From CAWKEY01 sp963848675 (GTDB taxonomy: Bacteria > Pseudomonadota > Gammaproteobacteria > Methylococcales > Methylomonadaceae): a DNA stretch of 64,000 nucleotides. This document shows, piece after piece, positions 26,476 through 34,997 of this stretch; positions within the stretch are counted from its first letter, which is position 1; each line of letters begins with the position of its first letter. Below the pieces are notes generated by a model. It searched no databases, had not been told where the DNA came from, and was given only the letters and a program-made list of their open reading frames with translations. The DNA lies in NCBI GenBank assembly GCA_963848675.1, contig CAWKEY010000022.1:20681-84680 (forward strand), given 5' to 3'. Made by a program: the position numbers and the translations under genes.

Positions 26476-27079
26476 TCAGTCCCTGGCTGCACTCATCCAA
26501 AAGATCAAAGACAAAAGCCTAGCCAAATTAGCCGGGCTTTTTTGTCTGTTATTGTTCATTACTGCCTGCCAGACTGCCAAAACCCCAGAACAGGTTACCA
26601 CGGCATTTTGGCAGGCAATCGCACAAGCCGATCTTGATACCGCTAAAAAACTGGCTAGCCCCGAAACCCAACAACTGGTCCGCAACGAGCCCAAACTGGA
26701 AAACTCGACGCTACAAATCGGTCAGATCATCATCAATGGGGTTAACGCCACCGTAGCCACTACATTGAAGCTGAGCCCAGCTGAAAACAACCGGGCTTTA
26801 TCATTTGATACTGTCCTATTAAAACAAAATGATCAATGGCGAATCGATTACCAGCAAACACTGCATAATCTAGCCAACCAACCGTTCAGCGGCATCATTA
26901 AAAGCCTGGAGGCTATTGGCGACACCCTTAACCAGCAGTTGCAACAACAAATCCCGTTGATCGAACAGGAAATCGAATCTTTCGGCAAAGAACTTCAGCA
27001 GCAACTGGACGAATTCGGCCGCCAATTAGAAAAACCCAAACCGCCGGAAAAGCGGCAGTCCTATCGTGATACGATTTAG
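26468..27079 (+). CDS. Predicted lipoprotein of unknown function
   Basis: This protein of ~203 residues starts at ATG 26468, overlapping the YccA-family stop by eight bases. A hydrophobic signal ends in a lipobox LLFITAC, giving a lipid-anchored Cys near residue 33. The mature part begins with a DUF4878-like segment (TPEQVTTAFWQAIAQADLDTAKKLAS...), and the QWRIDYQQTL end is typical of these NTF2-like lipoproteins. It continues as a Gln-rich helix and a Pro/Lys tail. Translational coupling suggests a functional link with the membrane protein, but no role is known. Confidence 0.7.
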   Translation: MTDQSLAALIQKIKDKSLAKLAGLFCLLLFITACQTAKTPEQVTTAFWQAIAQADLDTAKKLASPETQQLVRNEPKLENSTLQIGQIIINGVNATVATTLKLSPAENNRALSFDTVLLKQNDQWRIDYQQTLHNLANQPFSGIIKSLEAIGDTLNQQLQQQIPLIEQEIESFGKELQQQLDEFGRQLEKPKPPEKRQSYRDTI

Positions 27080-27102
27080 CGAGGCTGGACTGCTCAAGCC
27101 AT

Positions 27103-27567
27103 CTACAAAAACTGCCATTGATCAAAACAAGCCGCTTGTCCTCGATAGCTACCGTTCTTGTCCCGCAGATTCCAAACCACCGCATGTCTGATTAAAAATC
27201 GTTTGCCGGTCTTGGATATTCGCACGCCTTCGTAGTTATCGATATAGCCATTTTCTGTCACTGCCGCCAGCAATCGCTCGCGTTCAGACTGATTAACAGG
27301 TTCGGCAGATAATCGGGAAGGCAGCCGGGTGAATTCATCCCATTCAAATTCAAACAATTGCAGAGCTTTCAGGTTGGCGTAATTAAACACCGGATCGGCA
27401 CCGGTATCATGAGATACCAGGGCAAATGGCGCATGGAACAACAATCTGGCAAAGTTTTCGTTTTTGGCTTCAGGCAGCAAGTCTTTGCCAAGCAAGTGTT
27501 GATAACTTTGCCAGATACACTCGGCATGCCCTGCAAGAAAATGATTGGCCTCGGAAGGGTATTGCAT
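27103..27567 (-). CDS. MEKHLA-domain protein
   Basis: This 154-residue single-domain PAS-like protein contains LFHAPFALVSHDTGADPVFNYANLKALQLFE and a C-terminal RHAVVWNLRDKNGSYRGQAACF strand pair. It matches the MEKHLA family, named from plant HD-Zip III C termini and found as stand-alone proteins in cyanobacteria and proteobacteria. No output domain is attached. It is the last gene on the strand after the motCD/DUF2802 group, separated from it by 20 bp, so it may share their transcript. Confidence 0.75.
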   Translation of the reverse strand: MQYPSEANHFLAGHAECIWQSYQHLLGKDLLPEAKNENFARLLFHAPFALVSHDTGADPVFNYANLKALQLFEFEWDEFTRLPSRLSAEPVNQSERERLLAAVTENGYIDNYEGVRISKTGKRFLIRHAVVWNLRDKNGSYRGQAACFDQWQFL

Positions 27568-27587
27568 TCGCGGAACTACTTTTAACG

Positions 27588-28004
27588 CTACAACTGTCCG
27601 CCGGAACCATGCAGGCGAATCAATAAAGCGGCTTCATCACGGCTTAATCCGCAATTGTGCATTAACTCGTTGACGTTGGCGCCATCCCGAACTTTTTGTA
27701 TCACGGCGCTATAAGAAGTATCAGACGATTCCGCTTGCCGCTGATCAGCCGGCTTAATATTTTGCTGATACTCTGCAAGCGCTGCCGATAGCTTGCTTAA
27801 CTGCGCCTCGATCGTTGTAATACGGCTATTCACTGTCAGCGCAGCGGAACACAAACCGGCAATATCATGATGACTGGCATTAAAATTAGCCGCCAGCAAC
27901 CGGTAGTCTTGCCTGAGTTTCCAATGCGTGCGTACCAGGGCTAAAACCACCAGCACGATCGCTATATCCGCCGTGATAACGGCAATCTGAAAAAGATCAA
28001 GCAT
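27588..28004 (-). CDS. DUF2802 protein of the flagellar/chemotaxis cluster
   Basis: This 138-residue protein has one N-terminal transmembrane helix (IAVITADIAIVLVVLALV), a coiled-coil middle and a C-terminal helix-turn-helix-like segment (VRDGANVNELMHNCGLSRDEAALLIRLHG) defining DUF2802. The family sits downstream of motCD and cheW in Pseudomonas-type flagellar clusters. Its function is unknown. Its start codon overlaps the stop of the preceding small gene in a TAATG junction, implying coupled translation. Confidence 0.75.
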   Translation of the reverse strand: MLDLFQIAVITADIAIVLVVLALVRTHWKLRQDYRLLAANFNASHHDIAGLCSAALTVNSRITTIEAQLSKLSAALAEYQQNIKPADQRQAESSDTSYSAVIQKVRDGANVNELMHNCGLSRDEAALLIRLHGSGGQL

Positions 28005-28171
28005 TAAACAATTTCGTCAATATGGTGAGTAAGTTGTGCATCCTGTTGTTCCAGATCTGAGTTTTTGTTGCCTTGCTGTTGCCGGTGGTCGTCGGGCGGC
28101 TTGTCATCCTTGTTAATCTTACCGGGCCTTATGACAAAATAAGGTTGTGCTATTGGATGGATCTCGGACAT
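28004..28171 (-). CDS. 55-residue protein between motD and the DUF2802 gene
   Basis: An ATG at 28169-28171 opens a 55-codon frame beginning MSEIHPIAQPYFVIRPGKIN, followed by a strongly polar region and the end LTHHIDEIV. It starts 18 bp after the motD stop, and its TAA overlaps the DUF2802 ATG by one base. That tight packing is the main evidence that it is real. The N-terminal IHPIxQPYF-VIRPG pattern looks like a peptide motif, while the rest is probably disordered. Function unknown. Confidence 0.6.
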   Translation of the reverse strand: MSEIHPIAQPYFVIRPGKINKDDKPPDDHRQQQGNKNSDLEQQDAQLTHHIDEIV

Positions 28172-28189
28172 AGCTGACTCCTAGGCCAT

Positions 28190-29044
28190 TTACGGCTTAC
28201 CCACTGCAGTTGGGGTGGGCGCTAAATTTAGTAATTTGGCCCTTTCCGCATCACTAGCACCATAGCGGGCAAAAGCCTGCGACATTAACACCAGGGCTAC
28301 CCGTCTGTTTTTAAAACGGCCGGATTCCTGCTTATTATCCGCGATGGGATGAAACTCGCCATAGCCGATTGCTGACAATCGGGATGGCGTAATGCCGTCT
28401 TTAACAAACTCGAGCACTACACTGGTGGAACGGGCGGATGATAAATCCCAATTCGATGGAAATTCTACGGTATCAATAGGCAGATTGTCAGTATGCCCTT
28501 CCACATTAACTGCATTTGGCAATGGTCTAATGACCTCGGCAATCTTCTTAAGTACCGGTATGGCCCTTTTGGATAAAGTAGCCTCACCACTTAAAAACAA
28601 TAATTCGCTATTCATTTCCAGTTCTATCCAGTAGTCATTTCTTTTGACGGCAACCAGATTATCATCAATGAAAGGTTGCAGAACCCCTTCAAATTGATCA
28701 GATACCTGGTTCAACTGCCGTCTTTCCCTCAAGATTTCCTCACTTAACTCGCGTCTTTTTTCAACTTCGGCGGTGGTCGGATTTTCCAATGCAATAGGCT
28801 GAATAGTGGTTGGTGGCGAGCCAATTCCGGTGACATCCAGCGAACTGCCATGCTGATCCTTATTGGAAAAAGCATCGCCCAAAGAATTGGATAGCGTCTT
28901 GTATTTGCCCTCATTGACTGAAGAAATTGAATACATGACCACAAAGAAAGCAAACAACAGGGTTATGAAATCCGCATAAGACACCATCCAGCGCTCCTGA
29001 TTATCGGCATCATCGGAGATTTTTCTTCTGCGCCTAGCCATCAT
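28190..29044 (-). CDS. motD: Flagellar stator protein MotD (MotB-like)
   Basis: This 284-residue protein has an N-terminal basic stretch (MARRRRK), then a single transmembrane helix with the proton-accepting Asp in VSYADFITLLFAFFVVMYS. A C-terminal OmpA-like peptidoglycan-binding domain contains VNVEGHTDNLPIDT and NWDLSSARSTSVV. The long linker and pairing with motC assign it to the MotCD stator type of pseudomonads, which supports movement in viscous conditions. It is translated eight bases after motC. Confidence 0.92.
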   Translation of the reverse strand: MMARRRRKISDDADNQERWMVSYADFITLLFAFFVVMYSISSVNEGKYKTLSNSLGDAFSNKDQHGSSLDVTGIGSPPTTIQPIALENPTTAEVEKRRELSEEILRERRQLNQVSDQFEGVLQPFIDDNLVAVKRNDYWIELEMNSELLFLSGEATLSKRAIPVLKKIAEVIRPLPNAVNVEGHTDNLPIDTVEFPSNWDLSSARSTSVVLEFVKDGITPSRLSAIGYGEFHPIADNKQESGRFKNRRVALVLMSQAFARYGASDAERAKLLNLAPTPTAVGKP

Positions 29045-29052
29045 GGTATTTG

Positions 29053-29802
29053 CTATTTTTTATCATGCAGAAAGCCGGCTAATTTCAGCTCGATATTGCG
29101 TGGGTTTTCACCCTCTGCAATCGCAACAATACCCACAATCATCATCTCTTTGGCTTGCGTCGCGACCATAATATGGTGTTTTAATTTATTGGCAACCGGT
29201 AAAAAAAACAGATTGGCAGAAGCGACGCCATAAATGGTGGCTACAAAAGCCGTCGCTATACCATCACCTAAGAGTTCCGGATTGGCCAGATTCTGCATCA
29301 CATGAATCAAGCCCATAACCGCCCCAATTATGCCAATGGTAGGGGCATAGCCACCCATGGCAGCAAACAGTTTTGCCGCCTGTAAGTCCCTGTTTTCTTT
29401 TATATTTAATTCCACCTCCAGGGTATCACGTATGACTTCCGGCTCATTGCCGTCCACCAGCAACTGCAACCCCTTTTGGATAAACGTGTCCTGTTCCTGA
29501 CTCATCTCATTTTCCAGCCCCAGTAAACCTTCCTTGCGCGCAGACATGCTCCAGCCCACGAGCTTGTCAATTTGCGCATGAAGATTTGTTGGGGCGGGTT
29601 TTAAAATCCAAAGCAATATTTTGATGCTTCTAGTAAAAACCACCGGTGGAAATTGCAACAGCGCTGCCCCCAGGGTCCCACCAAAGACAATAATCAGTGC
29701 AGGAATATTGAATAGGGCAGTGATTTCACCGCCATGCAGAAAATTTCCCAGTAACAGAGCGCCAATACTAAGGAGAATACCCGTGACACTTAGAATATCC
29801 AT
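29053..29802 (-). CDS. motC: Flagellar stator protein MotC (MotA-like)
   Basis: This 249-residue protein has four transmembrane segments and the MotA/ExbB signature MGGYAPTIGIIGAVMGLIHVMQNL. The cytoplasmic loop interacts with FliG. In Pseudomonas-type clusters cheY, cheZ, cheA and cheB separate fliA and motC, but here only 29 bp lie between fliA's stop and motC's start. Confidence 0.93.
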   Translation of the reverse strand: MDILSVTGILLSIGALLLGNFLHGGEITALFNIPALIIVFGGTLGAALLQFPPVVFTRSIKILLWILKPAPTNLHAQIDKLVGWSMSARKEGLLGLENEMSQEQDTFIQKGLQLLVDGNEPEVIRDTLEVELNIKENRDLQAAKLFAAMGGYAPTIGIIGAVMGLIHVMQNLANPELLGDGIATAFVATIYGVASANLFFLPVANKLKHHIMVATQAKEMMIVGIVAIAEGENPRNIELKLAGFLHDKK

Positions 29803-29831
29803 GCGTCTATACTGCCCAGTTCATGTTCACG

Positions 29832-30590
29832 TCAACTGGAAAATCGGTTCACACTGGTTGATTTTTCTTCCAGCCATCCACCCAGTCTTGAGCGCAGCCG
29901 CAACACCGCCTGGCTGCTGATTTGACTGACTCTTGATTCGCTGATATTTAAAACTTCACCGATTTCACGCAGATTAAGTTCGTCATCGTAATACAACGAC
30001 AGCACCAGCCGCTCCCGCTCAGGCAAGGCAAGAATGGCCTCAGCTAATGCCTGCTGAAAATTGTCACGACTTAAGCCCGCCATGGGTTCCTCTTCCTGAT
30101 CCAGAACTTCATCAAGATAGTGATCGCCGCTCTGGGCCAATTCTTCAGTGCTGAATACCCGGCAACTGATAGAGTCCTGCAGAATCTGATTATATTCCTC
30201 CATAGCAATCCCCAGATACTCGGCAACATCGCTGTCTCTTGCCTCGCGGCCGGTTTGATTTTCAATCGCCCGTATGGCCTTTGTTACCATTCTGGACTTT
30301 TTATGCACGGAGCGCGGCGTCCAATCCAAACGCCTGACTTCATCGAGCATGGCGCCGCGGATACGAATGCCAGCATACGTCTCAAAGCTGGCGCCCTGGG
30401 TTGCATCAAAGTTTTTGATGGCCTCAAGCAAACCAAGCATTCCGGCCTGAATCAAATCGTCTACCTGAACCGAATCAGGCAATTTATTCAGCAAATGATA
30501 GGCAATGCGTTTAACCAAAGGCACATGCTGCATGACACGCTCATCAGTGCCGCCAGACTGTACCGAAGTGTACATCGCCATTGCGCTCAT
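29832..30590 (-). CDS. fliA: Flagellar sigma factor sigma-28
   Basis: This 252-residue FliA directs late flagellar genes. Region 2 reads IAYHLLNKLPDSVQVDDLIQAGMLGL, with FDATQGASFETYAGIRIRGAMLDEVR. Region 4 helix-turn-helix is LNLREIGEVLNISESRVSQISSQAVLRLR. It overlaps fleN by four bases (ATGA). Confidence 0.96.
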   Translation of the reverse strand: MSAMAMYTSVQSGGTDERVMQHVPLVKRIAYHLLNKLPDSVQVDDLIQAGMLGLLEAIKNFDATQGASFETYAGIRIRGAMLDEVRRLDWTPRSVHKKSRMVTKAIRAIENQTGREARDSDVAEYLGIAMEEYNQILQDSISCRVFSTEELAQSGDHYLDEVLDQEEEPMAGLSRDNFQQALAEAILALPERERLVLSLYYDDELNLREIGEVLNISESRVSQISSQAVLRLRSRLGGWLEEKSTSVNRFSS

Positions 30591-31459
30591 GCCACATCCC
30601 TTTGTGAGCCGAACTGAATCATGCGCTCTATAAAAAACTCAATATAACCGCCGGCCTGCGATTTCAAAGGCCAGCTTTCAATCTTGCCGGCAATGGCTTT
30701 CACTGCCAGCGAAGCCTTGCTTCTGGGAAACGCCACCACCACCGGAGTTTGTTTTTGCACGGCCTTGCGCAAATATTCATCGTATGGCACAGCACCTGCA
30801 AACTGTATGGTCACATCCAAATAACGGTCGGTGACTTTGGTTAATTTCTGAAACAGTTGTTGACCTTGCTGAACGGATTGCACCATATTGGCAACAATAT
30901 GAAAATTGCTCAGCGTGTAATCCCTGTTCAATAATTTAATAAACGCGTAAGCATCGGTCAGTGAAGTCGGCTCATCGCAGACTACAACAATGATTTCCTG
31001 ACAGGCACGGGAAAAATTGACGACGCTGGCCGATATGCCGGCAGCCGTATCGACAATCAAGACATCCAGATCCTGATCAATTTCGCTAAATGCCCGTACC
31101 ACGGCAGCCTGTTCAACCGCCGACAGCTCTGTCATTTTCTGAATACCCGAAGCCCCCGGAATCACACGCAATCCGGCAGGCCCCGCCAGCATGATCTCAT
31201 CCAGAGACTTTTCGCCAGTCAACACATGGGAAAGGTTAAACTTGGGATACAAACCTAACAAAATATCGACATTAGCCAGGCCCATGTCCGCATCCAGCAA
31301 AGCCACGCGATGCCCCATCTGCGATAGGGCAATGCCGACATTAACCGATAAATTGGTTTTACCGACCCCCCCTTTGCCGCTGGCCACCGCAATAACACGA
31401 ACGGGCTTGATTTTCTTCATTTCTCTGATTCCGGCTGCTTGATCAAATGGCTTATGCAT
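30587..31459 (-). CDS. fleN: Flagellar number regulator FleN/FlhG (ParA-like ATPase)
   Basis: This 290-residue MinD/ParA-family ATPase has a deviant Walker A GKGGVGKT at 28-35, DADMGLANVDILLGL, and the Walker B-like DVLIVDTAAG. FleN binds FleQ to damp flagellar gene expression and keeps the number of polar flagella low. It sits between flhF and fliA as in other polar flagellates and overlaps both neighbours. Confidence 0.94.
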   Translation of the reverse strand: MHKPFDQAAGIREMKKIKPVRVIAVASGKGGVGKTNLSVNVGIALSQMGHRVALLDADMGLANVDILLGLYPKFNLSHVLTGEKSLDEIMLAGPAGLRVIPGASGIQKMTELSAVEQAAVVRAFSEIDQDLDVLIVDTAAGISASVVNFSRACQEIIVVVCDEPTSLTDAYAFIKLLNRDYTLSNFHIVANMVQSVQQGQQLFQKLTKVTDRYLDVTIQFAGAVPYDEYLRKAVQKQTPVVVAFPRSKASLAVKAIAGKIESWPLKSQAGGYIEFFIERMIQFGSQRDVA

Positions 31460-32879
31460 AGCCTTGCGCTATCCTAGCGTCACAACTTCCATCATTATTA
31501 TAGTCGTATTCTGTTTTCATCTCGGTGACACAGTGCTCGATTAAAGAGCGTGCACAAGGACTATGCATGTCTTCCGGAACCTGCTGACCATCGGTAATAA
31601 AAGCCAGCGGCAAATCCTGCTCTATGATTGCCGATAGTGCTGAACCTATGGTGGCAGCCTCATCCAGTTTAGTGAGAATACTGGCTTGGGGTGCAAACAC
31701 CTGGAAGGCCCTGATAATTTCATTCATGGCCTGGTATTCAGTAGCCGCGGACATCACCAGGTAGGATTTAATCGCTAGGCCACTGTATTGCAATGTATTG
31801 ATTTGGTCGACCAGTTGCATATTGCGCTGGCTCATACCGGCCGTATCGATCAGAATCAGCCGTTTGTCGGCAAACCCTTCGATAAGATCACGCAATTCTT
31901 CTGCACTGGAGGCAACCCGAACCGGCACGTCCAGGATACGGCCATAGGTATTGATCTGTTCATGAGCTCCAATCCGATAGTTATCGGTAGTAATCAGGGC
32001 CACTTGCTTAGGCCCATGCTTTAAAATAAATTTGGCAGCCAGCTTGGCAATGGTCGTGGTTTTGCCTACGCCCGTGGGACCCACCAAGGCGACAATACCA
32101 CCAGAGTCCATTAAATTATCTTCTGCTATCGGCAGTTCCTTAGCGAGCAGTTCCTGGGTTTTTGTAAAAATCAGTTCTGCATCGGTATGATTAATAAAGC
32201 GATTGGCAATTTTCACGCTCAGTTTTTTTGAGATGCTCATGGCCGCCAGCCGCTCTAACAATTCAATTCTGACCGGATTGTTTTTGGCACCCTGGACCAA
32301 ACTGACTTCGGATAGCCGGCTATCGAATGCCGTCCTTAAATATTTTAATTCTTTGCTCATTTCCATAAGCAGTTTGTCAGACAGATTTTCTTGTTTTAAC
32401 TGAGCTTGCCTTATCTCTGGAGCTTTAACCGGTGCGGGCTTTTCGATGGCTGCAGCCGGGTTTTTCGTTTTATCGATGTTTGCCGCGAGTGTTTGCTGAT
32501 TGCTGCGCAGCTGTATTTTCTCGGCATAACCGACGTACTGGTCGACATTTCGCCGCAGCGGACGTTCGGGTATGGAGCCGGAGGCACCTTGTTTTCTTGC
32601 GTTACTGATAATATGCAGATGCTTTTTTTCTGCTTCAAAATCAGGCAACTCATTGGTTTTAGCCGCTTGCGCCGGTGTTTCCTGAGCGGGTAGTTGCTCG
32701 CCGCCCTGTTTTTGGAGCTTGTTATGAATCAGCTGCTCATCAAAGTCGCGCGCGGCAACAATCTCGACACCACCGTCTACAGAGCGATTTGACATGATGA
32801 CGGCATCAGCGCCCAGCTCTTCCTTCACCATGCGCATGGCCTGACGTATATCTGCTGCAAAAAACCGCTTAATTTTCAT
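31452..32879 (-). CDS. flhF: Flagellar placement GTPase FlhF
   Basis: This 475-residue SRP-family GTPase sets the polar site of flagellar assembly. It has the N-terminal FlhF leader MKIKRFFAADIRQAMRMVKE, a disordered middle (residues ~60-190) and the NG domain with P-loop GPTGVGKT at 267-274, DNYRIGAHEQINTYGRIL, DTAGM and TKLDEAATIGSAL. Length is typical. It overlaps fleN by eight bases and follows flhA by 17 bp. Confidence 0.95.
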   Translation of the reverse strand: MKIKRFFAADIRQAMRMVKEELGADAVIMSNRSVDGGVEIVAARDFDEQLIHNKLQKQGGEQLPAQETPAQAAKTNELPDFEAEKKHLHIISNARKQGASGSIPERPLRRNVDQYVGYAEKIQLRSNQQTLAANIDKTKNPAAAIEKPAPVKAPEIRQAQLKQENLSDKLLMEMSKELKYLRTAFDSRLSEVSLVQGAKNNPVRIELLERLAAMSISKKLSVKIANRFINHTDAELIFTKTQELLAKELPIAEDNLMDSGGIVALVGPTGVGKTTTIAKLAAKFILKHGPKQVALITTDNYRIGAHEQINTYGRILDVPVRVASSAEELRDLIEGFADKRLILIDTAGMSQRNMQLVDQINTLQYSGLAIKSYLVMSAATEYQAMNEIIRAFQVFAPQASILTKLDEAATIGSALSAIIEQDLPLAFITDGQQVPEDMHSPCARSLIEHCVTEMKTEYDYNNDGSCDARIAQGYA

Positions 32880-32896
32880 GATCCCGCCTCGTTATG

Positions 32897-34990
32897 TTAT
32901 GTCCGTCGGCCAACCGTAGAAACCACTTTGATCTGACGATCGGCTGGAATCTCGTTGTAGGCCAGAACGTATAAACCTGCAATTGAATGGCGAACGAAGC
33001 GGGCCAACCAGGGGCGAATATAAGAGGACACCAGTAACACTGCAGTTTGTCCTTCCATTTCCATTTTTTGTGTGCTGTCTTGTAATGACTTATGCATTTG
33101 CTCTGCCAACCCCGGTTCGATACCGACACCGCTTTCGCCTGCCGTTTGCAAAGACTTATGCAACAACTGTTCCAATTCATGATCCAGCGTTATTACTGCC
33201 AGCTCATTTTGTATGCCGCTGATTTCATGAATAATTAACCGGCCCAAGGAGGCGCGTACAGCCGATGTCAGAATGTCGGGATCTTGACTCTTGACCCCAT
33301 ATTCCGCCAAAGTTTCGGCAATACTGCGGATATCACGGATGGGCACGCGCTCCTGCAGCAGATTTTGCAAAACCTTGACCAACGCGCCTAAAGGCAGCGT
33401 TTTCGGCACCAGATCTTCAACCAGCTTGGGCGCTGATTTAGCCAGATTATCGAGAATTTTCTGCGCTTCTTCATATCCGAACAATTCATGCGCGTGCGTT
33501 TGCAGCAGGTGGCTCAAATGCGTCGCCACCACGGTACCCGGATCAACCACGGTATAACCCAGAGTCTGGGCATGATCTTTCTGGCTCGCCTCTATCCAGA
33601 CGGCATCCAGACCGAAGGCAGGATCCTGGCAAGCCTTGCCCTGCAGGCTGCCAAACACACGCCCGGGATTAATGGCCATCTCCATTTCCGGCATGATCTC
33701 TGCCTCCCCGACACTAACACCCATCAGTGAAATGCGATAGCTGGTGGGATTCAAATCAAGATTGTCGCGAATATGGACAGAAGGCACCAAAAAACCGAGC
33801 TCTTGCGATAGTTTCTTACGCACGCCTTTGATACGGGTCATCAATTGCCCGCCCTGGTTTTTGTCGACCAGGGGAATTAACCGGTAACCGACTTCCAGAC
33901 CCACGATATCAACTGGCATCACATCATCCCAGCCGAGTTCTTTTATCTCCGGGACTGCCTGATGCATGGCGGGCAAATGATCGATATCAAGCCATTCGGC
34001 CTTCTTGCTGCGTTTGTCTATCCAATAGGCGGAACCGGCCAATACTGAAGCCAGCAGAATGAAAACCAGGTTGGGCATGCCTGGAATCACCCCCAACATG
34101 CCTATCACGGCCGCCGTGATTAATAATGCCTTGGGATTGTCAAACAGCTGCGAGGTGACCTGCTGACCAATATTCTGTGTGCTGGTACCGACCCGGGTTA
34201 CCACAATCGCCGAGGCGGTCGACAATAACAAGGAAGGAATCTGTGCGACCAGGCCGTCACCAATGGTCAGCAACACATAAATCTGCCCGGCCTCGGCAAA
34301 GCCCAAGCCATGCTGCCCCACCCCGATGGCGAGCCCGCCTATCATGTTGACAAACAATATAATAATGCCAGCTACCGCATCGCCGCGGACAAACTTGCTG
34401 GCACCATCCATGGAACCGTAAAAATCGGCTTCTGTAGCCACTTCAGCTCGACGCGCGCGGGCCTCATCCTGGGTGATCAGGCCTGCGTTCAAATCGGCAT
34501 CGATGGCCATTTGTTTGCCCGGCATCGCATCCAGGGTAAAACGCGCACCAACTTCGGCCACCCGGCCCGCACCTTTGGTCACCACGACAAAATTGATGAT
34601 CACCAGAATGGTAAACACGACCAGACCGACGGCAAAATTACCGCCGATAACAAAGGCGCCGAAGGCTTCGATGACCTTGCCGGCGGCATCGCCACCATGA
34701 TGCCCTTCCAGCAGCACGATACGCGTTGAGGCCACGTTAAGCGCCAGCCTCAATAAGGTTGCAATCAGAATAACGGTTGGAAACACCGCAAATTCCAGTG
34801 GTTTCAGGGTATAAATGACCACCAGCAAGATAATCAAGGAAAAGGCAATATTAAAGGTAAAAAACAGATCCAGTATGAATGCCGGGAGCGGCAATATGAT
34901 CATTGCCAATATCATGACAATCATCAGCGGAGCGCCTAATCCGGCTCCGGCAACCAACTTCAGTGCGGTTGTTACTTTGCTAAAATCCAT
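32897..34990 (-). CDS. flhA: Flagellar export apparatus protein FlhA
   Basis: This 697-residue protein has an N-terminal domain with eight predicted membrane helices (residues ~20-320). The FHIPEP-family loop includes GRVAEVGARFTLDAMPGKQMAIDADLNAGLI. The cytoplasmic ring domain (~360-697) carries LGYTVVDPGTVVATHLSHLL and QNLLQERVPIRDIRSIAETL. It forms the nonameric export gate. It follows flhB by seven bases. Confidence 0.96.
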   Translation of the reverse strand: MDFSKVTTALKLVAGAGLGAPLMIVMILAMIILPLPAFILDLFFTFNIAFSLIILLVVIYTLKPLEFAVFPTVILIATLLRLALNVASTRIVLLEGHHGGDAAGKVIEAFGAFVIGGNFAVGLVVFTILVIINFVVVTKGAGRVAEVGARFTLDAMPGKQMAIDADLNAGLITQDEARARRAEVATEADFYGSMDGASKFVRGDAVAGIIILFVNMIGGLAIGVGQHGLGFAEAGQIYVLLTIGDGLVAQIPSLLLSTASAIVVTRVGTSTQNIGQQVTSQLFDNPKALLITAAVIGMLGVIPGMPNLVFILLASVLAGSAYWIDKRSKKAEWLDIDHLPAMHQAVPEIKELGWDDVMPVDIVGLEVGYRLIPLVDKNQGGQLMTRIKGVRKKLSQELGFLVPSVHIRDNLDLNPTSYRISLMGVSVGEAEIMPEMEMAINPGRVFGSLQGKACQDPAFGLDAVWIEASQKDHAQTLGYTVVDPGTVVATHLSHLLQTHAHELFGYEEAQKILDNLAKSAPKLVEDLVPKTLPLGALVKVLQNLLQERVPIRDIRSIAETLAEYGVKSQDPDILTSAVRASLGRLIIHEISGIQNELAVITLDHELEQLLHKSLQTAGESGVGIEPGLAEQMHKSLQDSTQKMEMEGQTAVLLVSSYIRPWLARFVRHSIAGLYVLAYNEIPADRQIKVVSTVGRRT

Positions 34991-34997
34991 GATCTAT

